Shown here piece after piece: positions 1 through 11,300 of a stretch of 64,000 nucleotides of DNA; position 1 is the first letter of the stretch, and each line of letters begins with the position of its first letter. Position numbers and translations under genes: made by a program. The DNA comes from Actinomycetes bacterium (lineage in GTDB: Bacteria > Actinomycetota > Acidimicrobiia > Acidimicrobiales > Acidimicrobiaceae): assembly GCA_021805205.1 (NCBI GenBank), contig JAJZFV010000002.1, forward strand, positions 248,001 to 312,000, in the 5' to 3' direction. Below the pieces are notes generated by a model that was not told where the DNA came from, searched no databases, and saw only the letters and a program-made list of their open reading frames with translations.

Positions 1-1
1 G

Positions 2-2815
2 CTACTTCTTCTATCCACCAACGAGGAGGCCTTTAGCCACCTCTCAGAGGGAAACGTTGTTGACGCTATCAACCAGCTCGTAGCCCACTCCATAATGGGA
101 ATATCGGCCCTCTTTACCAATACCAACTCCCCATTTTCGATCGCCTCTTACAACAGCGAAGGGCGCTCTTTGATCGACTCGATAAAGGAGGTGCTCCTTA
201 CCGAGGAGATCACCTCTCTCCTGGCGAATCCCCCCTTTACCGAACCGATCATAACCACCCTCGAGATCGGTGGCGATAGAGCTCAAAACCAAAGAAGGCT
301 AACCTCTCTTTTGATTCCGATCGAGATATCGATGACTAGAAATGGGACACTGGTCCTGCTAAGTGAAGTTGAGATTGTCGATCCGGGGCAGATTCGAAAG
401 GTAGCTCACGCCATTAAGGTAGGAGTTGAGCGAGTCTTTCGCCTCCTAAGAGAGCGTCAAAGCTCAGCTCGACTTACCAAACTTCAGGAGATTCGAGAGC
501 AGATAGTAGATTCTACCTCAATCGACACCATCGATATCGTTAGAGAGATATCTATCGAGCTCTACCAGTCGGATTTGGTCCTCGGAGGTGCGGTAATCAA
601 GTACTCGGTAGATGAGAACCGGACCTTTTCTTTTTCCATCACCGACCTATTTGATCCAAAGGGGCTCTTTATCGGTTTGGAAGGTTGGAGGGCCGATCTT
701 CCCTTCGACATGGCTACCCCACTGATCGCCGCTGTAGTGGAGGCTAAACCCATCGTAACGCCTGGCCTACCGACAGCTAGTAGCGACATCGTAGGCATTG
801 ATAACACTACAGCGCTGCTGCTCCAATCGACCTCTGCAGTCAGGATTCCACTTTCCAACAGTGACGGAAGGTCTGGGTACATATCCCTGACGCTAGTTAC
901 TGATACCGAGCAAGAGCTACTAGATAGCAGCTTTCTAAATCACTTCGAAGATCTCCTCAATTTAGCTGCGTCCCAGGTTCAAAATAACGCAACGCGGCGA
1001 CAGTCACAGTGGATCGCTCAACTAAACGAGACCCTACTAAACGCGACGTCATCGTCGATCACAGCCTCATCGGAGACACAGCTTCTCATCGCTATTTGCA
1101 ATGCCCTTCTTACTCCAGGCCGTTTTCGCTCGGCCTTCTATGTAAAGCCGAATCTAAACTCTCAACTGCTGCAACCAGTAGCGGCCGCAGGTGTGGATCT
1201 CCAAGAGCTAGCAAGAAATCGGGTGCCACTATATCCAACTCCAAAGCAGACTCTGGCACAAACGGCCTACATTACCGGTGAGACCGCGATTCAAAACCAC
1301 CTAGTAGATACCGCCGAGAGCCACCTGCATAGTAAGTACGTCGATGCAAAAGGATGGCAGTCGGTTATAGCAGTGCCCATAAAGCGACCAAGTGGCACCG
1401 AAGTCCAAGGGGTACTGGTGGTGACCTCGACAGAAGAGGGTGTCTTCCAAGGTAACGTAATCAAAGTAATAAAGACGGTCTCGCTTTTAGTGGAGCATAT
1501 GCTCTCCGAGATCGCCTTAAAAAAGGCGTTACGAGAGGAAAAATCTCGACTCACCGAGATCGTAAGTCGCGACTACCTAACCGACATCTACAATCGGCGC
1601 GCCTTTGAACGCGAGGCAGTTCGAGCCATGCGCCTTCACGGGAGTGGAATCATGGCAGTTGGCATCCTAGACCTCGATGGCTTTAAGTTGCTCAATGACA
1701 CCAAGGGGCATCGGGTGGGCGACAACCTCCTAAAGAGCTTGGCCAAGTCGATGAGCGCCTCCCTCAAGGAGCGCGAATTTATGGCGCGCCTAGGGGGTGA
1801 CGAGTTCGGCTTCTTTATCCACCTCGAAGAGGCGAGTGACTTAGATGAGTTCGTAGAGAGAATGAACCGATCCTTTAGGCGCCAGCGCCACGAGATTAAG
1901 GTTACTGGAAGCTTTGGATGGTCCTTCTTCCCCAACGACGGCACCACTTACGATAGCCTTATCCTCAAGGCCGATGAGGCACTCTATGCCGCCAAAGCCA
2001 TTGGCGGAGGTAGGTCGATGATCTACGCCGGTGAAGTGGCCGAACGAGTCTCGCGCCGTGCCACAATTCGTGATAATTTGGACTCTGCGCTATCGAGCGG
2101 AGCGGCCACCTTCCACTACCAACCAAAGGTCGACCTCTCGACCCAGAAGGTAGTCGGTTTAGAGATGCTAATTCGCTGGCCAGAGGTCGAGGCCCAGGTG
2201 CTCATCGACGAGATAAGGACCAATCGAGTCGTAAGCCACCTTGTTGGAGCCCACCTCATCGGTCAAGCTGCCAAAAGTCGCGCTATCTTAGACGATGCAC
2301 TTCTATCAGATGTGTCAATCTCGCTCAATATCTCGCCTAACCACTTCACCGATCCGATATTTATCGAGGAGCTATCTCCTCTCCTATCGAGATCTAATGC
2401 GATTATCCTCGAGATCACCGAAGACGTTGCAATCGACGCCAATGAGCAGGTTCGCCAACAGATCACTGAAGTAAAAAGGCTGGGCTTTAGTATCTCAATC
2501 GACGACTTTGGAAGCGGCTATACCTCACTCAGGGCAGTTAGTCTGCTCGAGGTCGACGAGATCAAGGTCGATCGCTCCTTCCTCTATGGCCTAGATGTAA
2601 ACCCCAACTCCTATGCGGTCTTCTCCTCTATCATTCACTTGGGTGAATTAGCCAAAGCCAAGGTGGTAGCAGAGGGGATCGAGACCGAGGAGCAAGAGAC
2701 CCTGTGGACCTCACTCGGTGGGACCATAGCCCAAGGGTATCGCTACTCAAAAGCTCTTCCCCTAGAAGAGGTAGTCTCATGGATTCACTCCTACAACGAC
2801 CGGCACAAATTTTGA
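2..2815 (+). CDS. GGDEF-EAL cyclic-di-GMP protein with GAF-like region (5' partial)
   Basis: The reading frame is open from the first bases of the window, so the true start lies upstream; the ATG at 95 is internal. About 937 residues are visible. A long N-terminal sensory part, with a GAF-like stretch near visible residues 345-500, precedes a GGDEF domain (DYLTDIYNRR, then RLGGDEF near residue 597) and an EAL domain. The diguanylate cyclase signature is intact, but the upstream RxxD inhibitory site reads KERE and is probably lost. In the EAL domain the motif is EML, and the other metal and catalytic residues are present: Asn in SLNISP, both Glu in LEITED, the DDFG pair, Lys in IKVDRS and Glu in AEGIET. 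It probably both makes and degrades c-di-GMP, or is a regulated phosphodiesterase. Which activity dominates cannot be read from sequence. It converges on the ABC-F gene, 57 bp away. Confidence 0.9.
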   Translation, partial: LLLLSTNEEAFSHLSEGNVVDAINQLVAHSIMGISALFTNTNSPFSIASYNSEGRSLIDSIKEVLLTEEITSLLANPPFTEPIITTLEIGGDRAQNQRRLTSLLIPIEISMTRNGTLVLLSEVEIVDPGQIRKVAHAIKVGVERVFRLLRERQSSARLTKLQEIREQIVDSTSIDTIDIVREISIELYQSDLVLGGAVIKYSVDENRTFSFSITDLFDPKGLFIGLEGWRADLPFDMATPLIAAVVEAKPIVTPGLPTASSDIVGIDNTTALLLQSTSAVRIPLSNSDGRSGYISLTLVTDTEQELLDSSFLNHFEDLLNLAASQVQNNATRRQSQWIAQLNETLLNATSSSITASSETQLLIAICNALLTPGRFRSAFYVKPNLNSQLLQPVAAAGVDLQELARNRVPLYPTPKQTLAQTAYITGETAIQNHLVDTAESHLHSKYVDAKGWQSVIAVPIKRPSGTEVQGVLVVTSTEEGVFQGNVIKVIKTVSLLVEHMLSEIALKKALREEKSRLTEIVSRDYLTDIYNRRAFEREAVRAMRLHGSGIMAVGILDLDGFKLLNDTKGHRVGDNLLKSLAKSMSASLKEREFMARLGGDEFGFFIHLEEASDLDEFVERMNRSFRRQRHEIKVTGSFGWSFFPNDGTTYDSLILKADEALYAAKAIGGGRSMIYAGEVAERVSRRATIRDNLDSALSSGAATFHYQPKVDLSTQKVVGLEMLIRWPEVEAQVLIDEIRTNRVVSHLVGAHLIGQAAKSRAILDDALLSDVSISLNISPNHFTDPIFIEELSPLLSRSNAIILEITEDVAIDANEQVRQQITEVKRLGFSISIDDFGSGYTSLRAVSLLEVDEIKVDRSFLYGLDVNPNSYAVFSSIIHLGELAKAKVVAEGIETEEQETLWTSLGGTIAQGYRYSKALPLEEVVSWIHSYNDRHKF

Positions 2816-2872
2816 ACTATGTAGAGGTAGTCGCAAAGGAAGGGCAAGATCCCTGCCGATCTATCACTCGAT

Positions 2873-4474
2873 CTAAGAGAGTTCTATAAGGTCGAGGTAG
2901 TCCTGAGAGAAGTGGTCCACTGTGCCATCTGGCATCAAGATAAGGCGGTTCGGCTCAAGCTGCGACGCAAACTCCACGTCGTGGGTCACGACGATCATGG
3001 TTCCCTTCCATCCGGCAAGGGCCTTAGATATGGCTCGACGACTCTCCGGATCTAAGTTATTGGTGGGCTCATCTAGGAGCAGGAGGTTGTGGCGCGCCGC
3101 TACGAGAAGTGACAGAGCCAGCTTGGTCTTTTCTCCACCCGAGAGGGTTCGCGTCGGCTGCTCCACTACGTCACCGACCAATCCAAAGGCGGCCAATGTA
3201 CCACGGGCATCGGTGAGTGGGACTCCCAGGGAGATCATCTGCTCCAATGGAGTTCGGTCAAAGTCGAGCTCTTCATGCTCCTGGGCAAAGTAGCCGACTG
3301 AGACGCCGTCAGATATATTTACCGATCCAAGGTCCATCTGATTCTTGCCCGCTAGGAGGGTCAAAAGGGTGGTCTTGCCAGCACCATTTAATCCACCAAC
3401 CAAGAAACGCTCTCCACGTTCAATGGTGAACTCAAGATCCTCAAAGACTGTAAATCGACCGTAGCTCTTGCAGACTCCGCTCACCTCGACTACAACCCTT
3501 GGGGCTGGTTTCGGATCGGGGATATTTACTCGCACGCTGGCACTTTTAACTGTTGAGACATCCACCATCTGCTTTCGAAGTCGTTCTGCTCGGCTATCGA
3601 GAGACTTAGCCACACGGGCACGAGAGGCAGTTTGGTGGCGCATCGAGTCGGCGAGCTTGGTGAGGCGATCGAGCTCTGAGGCCTCCCGCTTGGCCTGAGC
3701 CTCGATCGCAATTCGCCTTTGAGCGATGGCACGCTTGTAGGTGGAGTAGTTGCCCTTAAAGTCGATGATATCTCCGTCGCTATCGCCACGTTCAAGGTGA
3801 AAGACGCGATTGATTGACTCATCGAGGAGCTCTAAGTCGTGGCTAACTACAACCAATACACCAGCGAAGTTCTTGAGGTAGTTGAGGAGCCACCTCTTTG
3901 CGTCGACGTCCAAGTGGTTAGTAGGTTCGTCGAGCATTAAAACCTCTGAGCCTCTAAAGAGGATCCGGGCTAACTCTACTCGGCGACGCTCACCACCAGA
4001 GACCTCCCCTAGCGCTAGGGAGAATCTGCTCTCGGCTAACCCTAAGCCACTTAACAACGCCTTGGCATCGGCCTCAGCACGGTAGCCATCGCGACGTTCA
4101 AATTCATCCAACGCTTTGCTATAGCGGGTCAAGTTCTTTTCGCTAGGATCAGCGCCGACATTCACCCGGAGCTTTTCGATTCGATCGGCCAGATCACCAA
4201 GGTCACGACCGGAGAGAACTCTAGCTACTACCAGAGTCGATGGATCGGCCATGGCATCTAAAGTGTCCTGATTTAGGTAGCCAAAAGATCCAGTTATGTG
4301 GACCTTTCCACTCGATGGTGGGTTTACCCCACCAAGAACCTTCATCAGTGAAGTCTTGCCAGCACCGTTTCTTCCGACTAGGCCAACTTTAGATCCTGCG
4401 GCTAGGGTAAACGAGAGGTCAGATACGATGAACTTACCCCCGACCTCAACAGATAGATTGTTTACGCTTAGCAT
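2873..4474 (-). CDS. ABC-F family ATP-binding protein
   Basis: Soluble protein of 533 residues with two ABC ATPase domains and no membrane segment, the layout of the ABC-F translation-factor/ribosome-protection family. Domain 1 has Walker A GRNGAGKTS (residues 34-42), signature SGGERRRVELAR and Walker B LMLDEPTNHLD. Domain 2 has GGLNGAGKTT, LSGGEKTKLAL and LLLDEPTNNLD. A charged, Arg/Lys-rich linker lies between them around residues 240-310, where ABC-F proteins carry the P-site tRNA interaction motif. Members act on the ribosome (translation throttling, stalled-ribosome rescue or antibiotic protection); the subfamily cannot be assigned by eye. The ATG start is taken because the first domain begins immediately after it. 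Confidence 0.9.
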   Translation of the reverse strand: MLSVNNLSVEVGGKFIVSDLSFTLAAGSKVGLVGRNGAGKTSLMKVLGGVNPPSSGKVHITGSFGYLNQDTLDAMADPSTLVVARVLSGRDLGDLADRIEKLRVNVGADPSEKNLTRYSKALDEFERRDGYRAEADAKALLSGLGLAESRFSLALGEVSGGERRRVELARILFRGSEVLMLDEPTNHLDVDAKRWLLNYLKNFAGVLVVVSHDLELLDESINRVFHLERGDSDGDIIDFKGNYSTYKRAIAQRRIAIEAQAKREASELDRLTKLADSMRHQTASRARVAKSLDSRAERLRKQMVDVSTVKSASVRVNIPDPKPAPRVVVEVSGVCKSYGRFTVFEDLEFTIERGERFLVGGLNGAGKTTLLTLLAGKNQMDLGSVNISDGVSVGYFAQEHEELDFDRTPLEQMISLGVPLTDARGTLAAFGLVGDVVEQPTRTLSGGEKTKLALSLLVAARHNLLLLDEPTNNLDPESRRAISKALAGWKGTMIVVTHDVEFASQLEPNRLILMPDGTVDHFSQDYLDLIELS

Positions 4475-4562
4475 CTTGGCTCTCTTGAAAATCTAATGGC
4501 TTCGCCGAAGCGATATCGGACAGCCTATTAAGGCTAGTCATTGATCTATAAATTACATTCGC

Positions 4563-5774
4563 CTACGCGGCACATGAGCTGGTAGAGGCGACCGTATTTG
4601 CAGATACAGCGGTATTTATCTCACTTATTACAGCCGGCATCGCCAGGGCGAAGCCGACGTCTGGATTTGTAGTGGAGCGTGAAAATACCACTCCGATAAC
4701 CTGACCATTCAAGTTAACGATAGGGCCACCTGAGTTTCCGGGGCGGATGATGGCCTCTAGCTCATAGACCAACCGATCGGTGACAGTTTGGTTATAGATG
4801 TCACGGCCTTGTGCAGTAAAGATGTCCATGACACCAGCTGTAGAGGTTGTAAGTGGTCCACCTCCAGGATAACCAAGGACTACTCCTTCTACTCCTCGTC
4901 CGACGGCCCCATTTAGTAGAGGCAGAGGTGCTTCGGTTAACCCCGCCACCTTTAGGACTGCTATGTCCAACTTAGGGTTGAATAGTAGGACTGTCGTGGG
5001 GTGTGAACCCGCGGCATCTATAACCGTGATATTGCTACTGCCCGCCACTACGTGGGCATTGGTAACAACGATTCCACTTTGAACCACAAAGCCGGATCCG
5101 TCTTGGATTTGTCCACAGGCAATGGCTTGAACCTTGACTACCGAGGGCTCCACCTTTTGGGCAACCGCATCAGCACTAGCTTGAGATGGAAGAGAGACCG
5201 GTCCCGATATCGCTGGGGGAAGCGAAGCGAAGACCGATGGGAAACCAGCAGAGGAGATAAAGCTTTGTACTCTTGTAAAAAGGGCTGGGGCAGGTGGCAT
5301 CGTCTTGGTGATTGTCTTTACTATCGCTGAATTTGCAACCTGCGACGAGACCAGTGCATAGGGCAAGTTAACTGCGATCGAGGCAGTCACCCAGATCACC
5401 AAGAGTAACGCTACAACCGATACACCAGCACCAACACTCGAGTCGATCGCTCTGAGCTTGTACTTAGCTAACGACTTAGCGACGATAGTTCCAAGGTAGC
5501 GACCGCCTCCGCCAACGATCGATGCAAATCCAAAGAGAACTATGATCAAGATGATGCTCCGCAGGGCAATATTTGAGACCAAAGAGGCGATCCTCGGAGC
5601 TACCACAGCGCCGATGAGAAGCCCTAGCCAAAAACCTCCATACGAGCCAAGCTGAACTGCCGCTCCGAGTTTTCCGCCTCGAACCGCAGCATATCCAACT
5701 CCAATGAGAATAATGAGATCGACCCAGTCAAATCCGAGCGCCGTAGCAATAAGGTGAAATGATGCGGCGAGCAA
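4563..5774 (-). CDS. MarP-like membrane-anchored trypsin-type serine protease
   Basis: About 403 residues. Four hydrophobic segments form a CvpA/colicin-V-production-like N-terminal part, followed by a trypsin-fold protease domain with a full triad: His in TNAHVV (about residue 239), Asp in KLDIAVL (about 269) and Ser in GNSGGP (about 346). This is the layout of mycobacterial MarP (Rv3671c), a periplasmic protease needed for acid and oxidative stress survival; the same role here is inference. Start choice: the frame is open to a GTG at 5810, but AGAAAGGAG sits 5 nt before a TTG at 5774, and the first membrane helix follows that TTG directly. TTG 5774 is therefore preferred. Confidence 0.85.
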   Translation of the reverse strand: MLAASFHLIATALGFDWVDLIILIGVGYAAVRGGKLGAAVQLGSYGGFWLGLLIGAVVAPRIASLVSNIALRSIILIIVLFGFASIVGGGGRYLGTIVAKSLAKYKLRAIDSSVGAGVSVVALLLVIWVTASIAVNLPYALVSSQVANSAIVKTITKTMPPAPALFTRVQSFISSAGFPSVFASLPPAISGPVSLPSQASADAVAQKVEPSVVKVQAIACGQIQDGSGFVVQSGIVVTNAHVVAGSSNITVIDAAGSHPTTVLLFNPKLDIAVLKVAGLTEAPLPLLNGAVGRGVEGVVLGYPGGGPLTTSTAGVMDIFTAQGRDIYNQTVTDRLVYELEAIIRPGNSGGPIVNLNGQVIGVVFSRSTTNPDVGFALAMPAVISEINTAVSANTVASTSSCAA

Positions 5775-5866
5775 TGGCACTCCTTTCTGTGGGCACCGTA
5801 GCCGTACCACTTTAATTCTACTTTGTTACAACTTAGTGCTTGAAATTACTCCGATACCGTCGGTGA

Positions 5867-7549
5867 TTAGGAGGTTGGACGCACCGAAAGCAGCTCTAGT
5901 TGGGTCTCGATCTGATCCCGCTCGATAGGAGGGCCGATGTGATATCCCTGAACTTTATCGATGTTGATACTGCGCATCAGACGAATCTGCTCCGCTCGCT
6001 CGACTCCGATTCCTACTACTTCAGCCTTCATCGAGTGCGCTAGGTTTACAAGTCCACCTACCACTCCTAGGACTCTCTCATTTTGGCCTAGGGTCAAGAC
6101 CAATGACCGATCGATCTTGACTTGTGAGACCTGATAGCGCGAGAAGATCGAAAGAGCGGAGCTTCCTGCACCGAATTCGTCAACACTCAAGCCGATATTT
6201 GCCTTGGCCAACTGCTCGATCGAGTTATGAGCTTTAGAGCTGGGGTTGTTATCTACAGTCCCGATCTCTACCATCAAAATTGAAGGGTCGATGCCCGAGG
6301 CACCTACCTGTGAGATCAGGTTACTTACGAGATCTGGCTCTTCTAGCTCATCGCCGGAGAGGTTCAATCCAAGAGTTAGCTCCTGGTCGGGGTAGCGCCT
6401 CTGCCACTCTTGGAGCGATTCCAGGGCATATTTCGCCACCTTTGCCCCCATACGAGGCAACCTTCCGATCTCTTTAGCCACCGGTATAAATTCGGTGGGC
6501 GAAATCAAACCGCGATCTTGATGCCTCAATCTAACCAATGCTTCAACTCCACATATCTTGCGCGCCTCGAGAGATATGATCGGCTGAAACAGAACCACGA
6601 TATCTTCGTCGTCGATAGCGCGACGAACCATATTCTCAAAGTTTCTGCGATCCTTAGCATTTGAAACCATCGACTCGGCAAAGTACTCGAGTTTTCCAGA
6701 ACCCCTGGCCTTAGCACGATCTCTTGCTAAGGTAGCACTGTCGACTAGATCGACACCACTGGTACTCTGGTCGAAGGCGAAAGCTACTCCGATGCTCGCA
6801 GTTACAACTACCTCTTCGCCATCTGGGGCTATCACTGGGCTATCTAAAGTCGTGCGGAGGGCGTGAGCCACCATCTCAACTTGCGCATGCTCCGTAACCC
6901 CAAGGCACAACACCGCAAAGTTATCTCTCTTTACGTGAACCAAGAGAAAGAGGCCACCTAGGGCATCTTCGAAGCGGTTGGCAACGACACGGAGGACTGC
7001 ATGCGATCCATGTACTCCAAGGGCACTCTCTATCACACTAAAGCGATCGATATCGACTAACAGAAGTGCTACTCCAGGTAACTCATCTCCAATTACCTTG
7101 CGAACCCTCTCGTACTCAGAGTTCAGATAGTCGATGGTATAGAGTCCAGTAATCTCATCGATTTCACTTGTTGTAAAGGTAGGGTCATCGAGGTCGATCG
7201 TGGCCTCTAATAGAGATAGTTCGATTGTCAAAGTAGGGTCGTCTCCCTCTGTTCGTCGGGCAAAGGCTATATCTACCTCAACGTATTCACTTCTAGCATC
7301 TAGAAGGCGAACCCTCAAGTAGCTCCGCTTCCTACTCTCCCAAAACAAGGTCTCAGCGTCATCGAAGGCGAATTGATCTTCCGGGTGAATAAGGGCGGCA
7401 AAGCTAAGGCCGATTAGTTCGTTTGGTAGATATCCCAAGGTCTCTTCGACCTCAGGTGAGGCAACCTCGATGTTCCCACTCGAAAATGAGAGGATCATCG
7501 AGGTAACGCCAACGGCAAGGTTCTCGTCAATAGATGCCCTACTCGTCAC
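5867..7549 (-). CDS. PAS-GGDEF-EAL protein with degenerate catalytic motifs
   Basis: About 560 residues: a PAS-like sensor (about 20-110), a GGDEF-type domain (about 140-300) and an EAL-type domain (about 310-555). The GGDEF signature is replaced by KRDNF, so cyclase activity is unlikely. In the EAL domain the EAL triplet, the Asn of NLSGDEL and the Lys of KIDRSL are kept. However, the LEITE motif reads VEIGT, DDFG reads DEFG, and the Glu of AEGVE is replaced (GIGVE). It is probably a c-di-GMP or GTP sensor or scaffold rather than an enzyme. Start: a TTG at 7573 is possible, but AGAGGTGG lies upstream of the GTG at 7549, which is preferred. No partner gene is adjacent; the neighbour downstream is the MarP-like gene. 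Confidence 0.85.
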   Translation of the reverse strand: MTSRASIDENLAVGVTSMILSFSSGNIEVASPEVEETLGYLPNELIGLSFAALIHPEDQFAFDDAETLFWESRKRSYLRVRLLDARSEYVEVDIAFARRTEGDDPTLTIELSLLEATIDLDDPTFTTSEIDEITGLYTIDYLNSEYERVRKVIGDELPGVALLLVDIDRFSVIESALGVHGSHAVLRVVANRFEDALGGLFLLVHVKRDNFAVLCLGVTEHAQVEMVAHALRTTLDSPVIAPDGEEVVVTASIGVAFAFDQSTSGVDLVDSATLARDRAKARGSGKLEYFAESMVSNAKDRRNFENMVRRAIDDEDIVVLFQPIISLEARKICGVEALVRLRHQDRGLISPTEFIPVAKEIGRLPRMGAKVAKYALESLQEWQRRYPDQELTLGLNLSGDELEEPDLVSNLISQVGASGIDPSILMVEIGTVDNNPSSKAHNSIEQLAKANIGLSVDEFGAGSSALSIFSRYQVSQVKIDRSLVLTLGQNERVLGVVGGLVNLAHSMKAEVVGIGVERAEQIRLMRSINIDKVQGYHIGPPIERDQIETQLELLSVRPTS

Positions 7550-7848
7550 CGCGCCACCACCTCTTTTTTGCAACTCTTAACCAAACAACGAATTCAAGCG
7601 ACCGAAAAGTTACAGTGATTTACTTTTCTATCATTCACTTGCCTTTCTATCGGCAGCCTTTTAGCTGGTATTGAAGAAGTTGAAGGAAAATTATGGAGTA
7701 TTTACCGCCTTAAATGTCGCGCATTTTTCGGAAAATAGATCCCTTGTGGCTTCAATCATCGCCCCCAAAGGCGAGTTGATGAAGACATCAAATCTTTACA
7801 AACTAGAATGAGCGGTAACTGCTAAAGCACATAAAGCAAGGAACCAAA

Positions 7849-8253
7849 ATGTTAGCAAGCGCACTAGACGGACTACGACTAACAATTCACGTCCTAGCCG
7901 CCACAATTTGGGTAGGTGGACAGTTCACACTAGCTGGCTTAGTTCCGACCCTTCGCAAATCTGGCGAAGGAGTAGCAGCCGCGGCTGCTAACGCATTTGC
8001 TAAGTTCTCATGGCCGGCATATGCCCTATTGATCATCACCGGACTGTGGAACGTTGCAGCGATGAATATGAACAAGACGACTTCAGCGTGGAAGGTCTTC
8101 CTTGGTATCAAAATCACAGTTGTATTACTTTCAGGTATTGCTGCATTTGTCCACTCCAGGGCCAAGTCCAAGTCCCAAATTGCTACTTGGGGCGGAATCT
8201 CTGGGGTAATGGCAGTTGCATCGCTAACTATAGGAGTATTCCTCGCTGGATGA
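7849..8253 (+). CDS. CopD-like four-helix membrane protein
   Basis: 134 residues with four predicted membrane helices. The first carries His followed by the segment TIWVGGQF, resembling the CopD / putative copper-export and related DUF2269-like integral membrane families, which have a conserved His and WxGG in helix 1. AAGGA lies a few bases before the ATG. No copper chaperone, CopC domain or metal regulator is next to it, so a role in metal or haem handling is only suggested. It is probably transcribed separately from gltB, 125 bp downstream. Confidence 0.6.
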   Translation: MLASALDGLRLTIHVLAATIWVGGQFTLAGLVPTLRKSGEGVAAAAANAFAKFSWPAYALLIITGLWNVAAMNMNKTTSAWKVFLGIKITVVLLSGIAAFVHSRAKSKSQIATWGGISGVMAVASLTIGVFLAG

Positions 8254-8378
8254 TAGCGACAACGCGGAGCGAACAACTTCGTGATTAGAATGTACTAGCA
8301 CCAAAAGGGCCAACGATGTCCCGTCAAATGTATGAAATCGTGCCCTGATGGCACACCTGCAAAGACTGGGAGAGACAC

Positions 8379-11300
8379 TTGGCTAGAGGCAACGACCCTC
8401 GATTGGCACTTTCGAATACCCTTTACGCCCCCGAATTCGAACACGACGCCTGTGGCGTCGCCTTCGTAGCTAACATCAAGGGCGTAAAGTCACACTCGAT
8501 AGTCGAAATGGGCATCACAGCTCTCTTTAACCTCGAACACCGCGGTGCATCTGGCGCCGAGGTAAATACCGGCGACGGAGCCGGAATTCTGATTCAGATT
8601 CCAGATGAGTTCTTTAGATCGGTCACCTCTTTTGAGCTACCCCCGGTTGGATCGTATGCCGCCGGAACAATCTTCTTCAACAAGTCACTCGATATCGAAT
8701 TAGTTCAAAGTTCGATCGCCAAAGTCGCAGAGGCCGAGGGGGTCGAGATACTAGGTTGGCGCGATGTTCCTGTAGATAACTCATCCCTTGGTGCTGGAGC
8801 CCTAGCCGAAGAGCCAGTAATGAAGCAGATCTTCATTCAGCACAACGGTGGCTCAATCAGCGGCATAGAACTAGAACGAGTGGCATATGCCTTCCGCAAG
8901 GTGACAGAGCACAACATCGATGGCCTCTACTTCGCCTCCCTATCGGGTCGCACCATCGTCTACAAGGGAATGCTCACCACCCCACAGGTTCCGCAGTACT
9001 TTACCGATCTTTCAGATCCAAAGATGACCTCTGCACTAGCACTTGTGCACTCCCGTTTCTCTACCAACACCTTCCCTGCATGGTCACTTGCCCACCCTTA
9101 TCGCCTAGTGGCACATAACGGCGAGATCAATACCCTGAAAGGCAATCGCAACTGGATGAAGGCGCGCGAAAGTCTTCTTCGCTCCGGTAGCTTTGGTGAA
9201 CCCCTCGATCGAATCTTTCCAATAATTACCCCTGGTGCATCAGATAGCGCCTCCTTCGACGAGGTCCTAGAGTTGCTTCACTTGGGAGGACGCAGCCTTC
9301 CGCACGCAGTCTTGATGATGATTCCCGAGGCTTGGGAGAACCACAAGTCGATGGATCCAAAGAAGCGTGCCTTCTATCAGTATCACGCATCGCTCATGGA
9401 GCCTTGGGATGGACCAGCCTCGATCGCCTTCACCGACGGAACCCAAATTGGAGCGGTCCTTGATCGAAACGGCCTACGTCCTTCTCGTTTTTGGGTAACT
9501 CAAGACGATCTTGTCATAATGGCATCTGAGGTCGGCGTCCTCGAGATCGAGCCATCGATGGTCATCGCTAAGGGGAGGCTCCAACCAGGAAAGATGTTCT
9601 TGGTCGACACCGCCCAAGGAAGAATCATCGCCGATGAGGAGATCAAATCTCAACTCGCCTCGGAACACCCCTACCAAGAGTGGATCGATGAGAACCTAGT
9701 TGACCTAGAGGACCTTCCCCCTCGCCACATGTTGGTGCCACAGCACTCTCAAATCGTTACCTACCAGAGGCTCTTTGGATATACCAGCGAAGAGCTTCGC
9801 ACCATCATCACACCTATGGCAAAGACGGCGGCCGAGGCGATCGGGTCGATGGGCTCTGATACCCCAATTGCAGTCCTCTCCGATCGGCCAAGGATGCTCT
9901 ATGAGTACTTCAAGCAACTCTTTGCACAGGTAACCAATCCTCCACTGGATGCAATTCGCGAAGAGCTAATCACATCGCTAGCGGGAACCATCGGCCCAGA
10001 GCAGAACATACTAGAGCCAACTGCTAAGTCGGTACATCAGATCTCGCTCAAGTATCCCGTCATCGACAACGACCAGTTGGCTAAGTTGGTCTACATCGAC
10101 GAGGAGGGCGGAGTCGAAGGCTTTTCTACCAAGGTCATCGACGGCCTCTATGAGGTTGCAGGTGGTGGAAGTGCCATAGCAGCTGCCCTGGAGAAGATTC
10201 GCAATGAGGTAACTGAAGAGATCGCCAAGGGCAAGAACATCTTCGTCCTCTCCGATCGCCAGGCAGATGCCACCCTAGCTCCAATTCCAGCGCTACTACT
10301 TACCTCTGCGGTACACCACCACTTGATTAGAACCAAGAAGCGCACCCAAGTAGCCCTAATCGTTGAGACTGGTGAGGCTCGCGAAGTCCACCATATGGCA
10401 CTTCTCATTGGCTATGGTGCGGCCGCTATCAACCCATATCTGGTCTTTGATTCAATCGTCGATATGGTTCGTGAAGGCACCCTCTCTGATATCTCGCCCT
10501 ATCGCGCCATCCACAACTACATCAAGGCTGCGGCTAAGGGTGTCCTAAAGGTAATGTCCAAGATGGGCATCTCAACCGTCGCCTCATATACCGGTGCCCA
10601 AGTCTTCGAGGCCGTAGGTATCGCCAAAGAGGTCATCGACGAGTACTTCGAAGGCACGTCATCCCGCCTCGGCGGTATCGGCCTCGATGAGATCGCCAAA
10701 GAGGCGGCGCAACGCCACCACTTAGCCTTCCTCGATCGAGAGAGCGAACTTGCACACCGCAGTTTGGCAGTTGGTGGAGAGTATCAATGGAGGCGCGAGG
10801 GTGAATACCACCTCTTCAATCCAGAGACGGTCTTCAAGCTTCAGCACTCAACTCGAAATAAGCGCTACGACGTATTTAGGGACTATACCCGTTTGGTAGA
10901 CGATCAATCGAGCCACCTCGCTACCATCCGGGGTCTTCTCAAGTTGAAAGAGGGAGTTCGCCCAGCGATCGACATCGAAGAGGTAGAGCCGATAAGCGAG
11001 ATCGTCAAGAGGTTCTCAACTGGAGCTATGAGCTATGGCTCGATCTCCAAAGAGGCTCACGAGACCCTAGCGATCGCCATGAACCGCATAGGTGGTAAGT
11101 CAAATACCGGCGAGGGAGGCGAGGATCCAGATCGCTTCGTCGTCGATGAAAATGGGGATTCACGTAGGTCGGCCATCAAGCAAGTAGCATCGGGGCGCTT
11201 CGGAGTCACTAGCGAGTACCTCACCAATGCAACTGACATTCAGATCAAGATGGCCCAAGGTGCTAAACCAGGAGAGGGCGGACAGCTCCCAGGCGACAAG

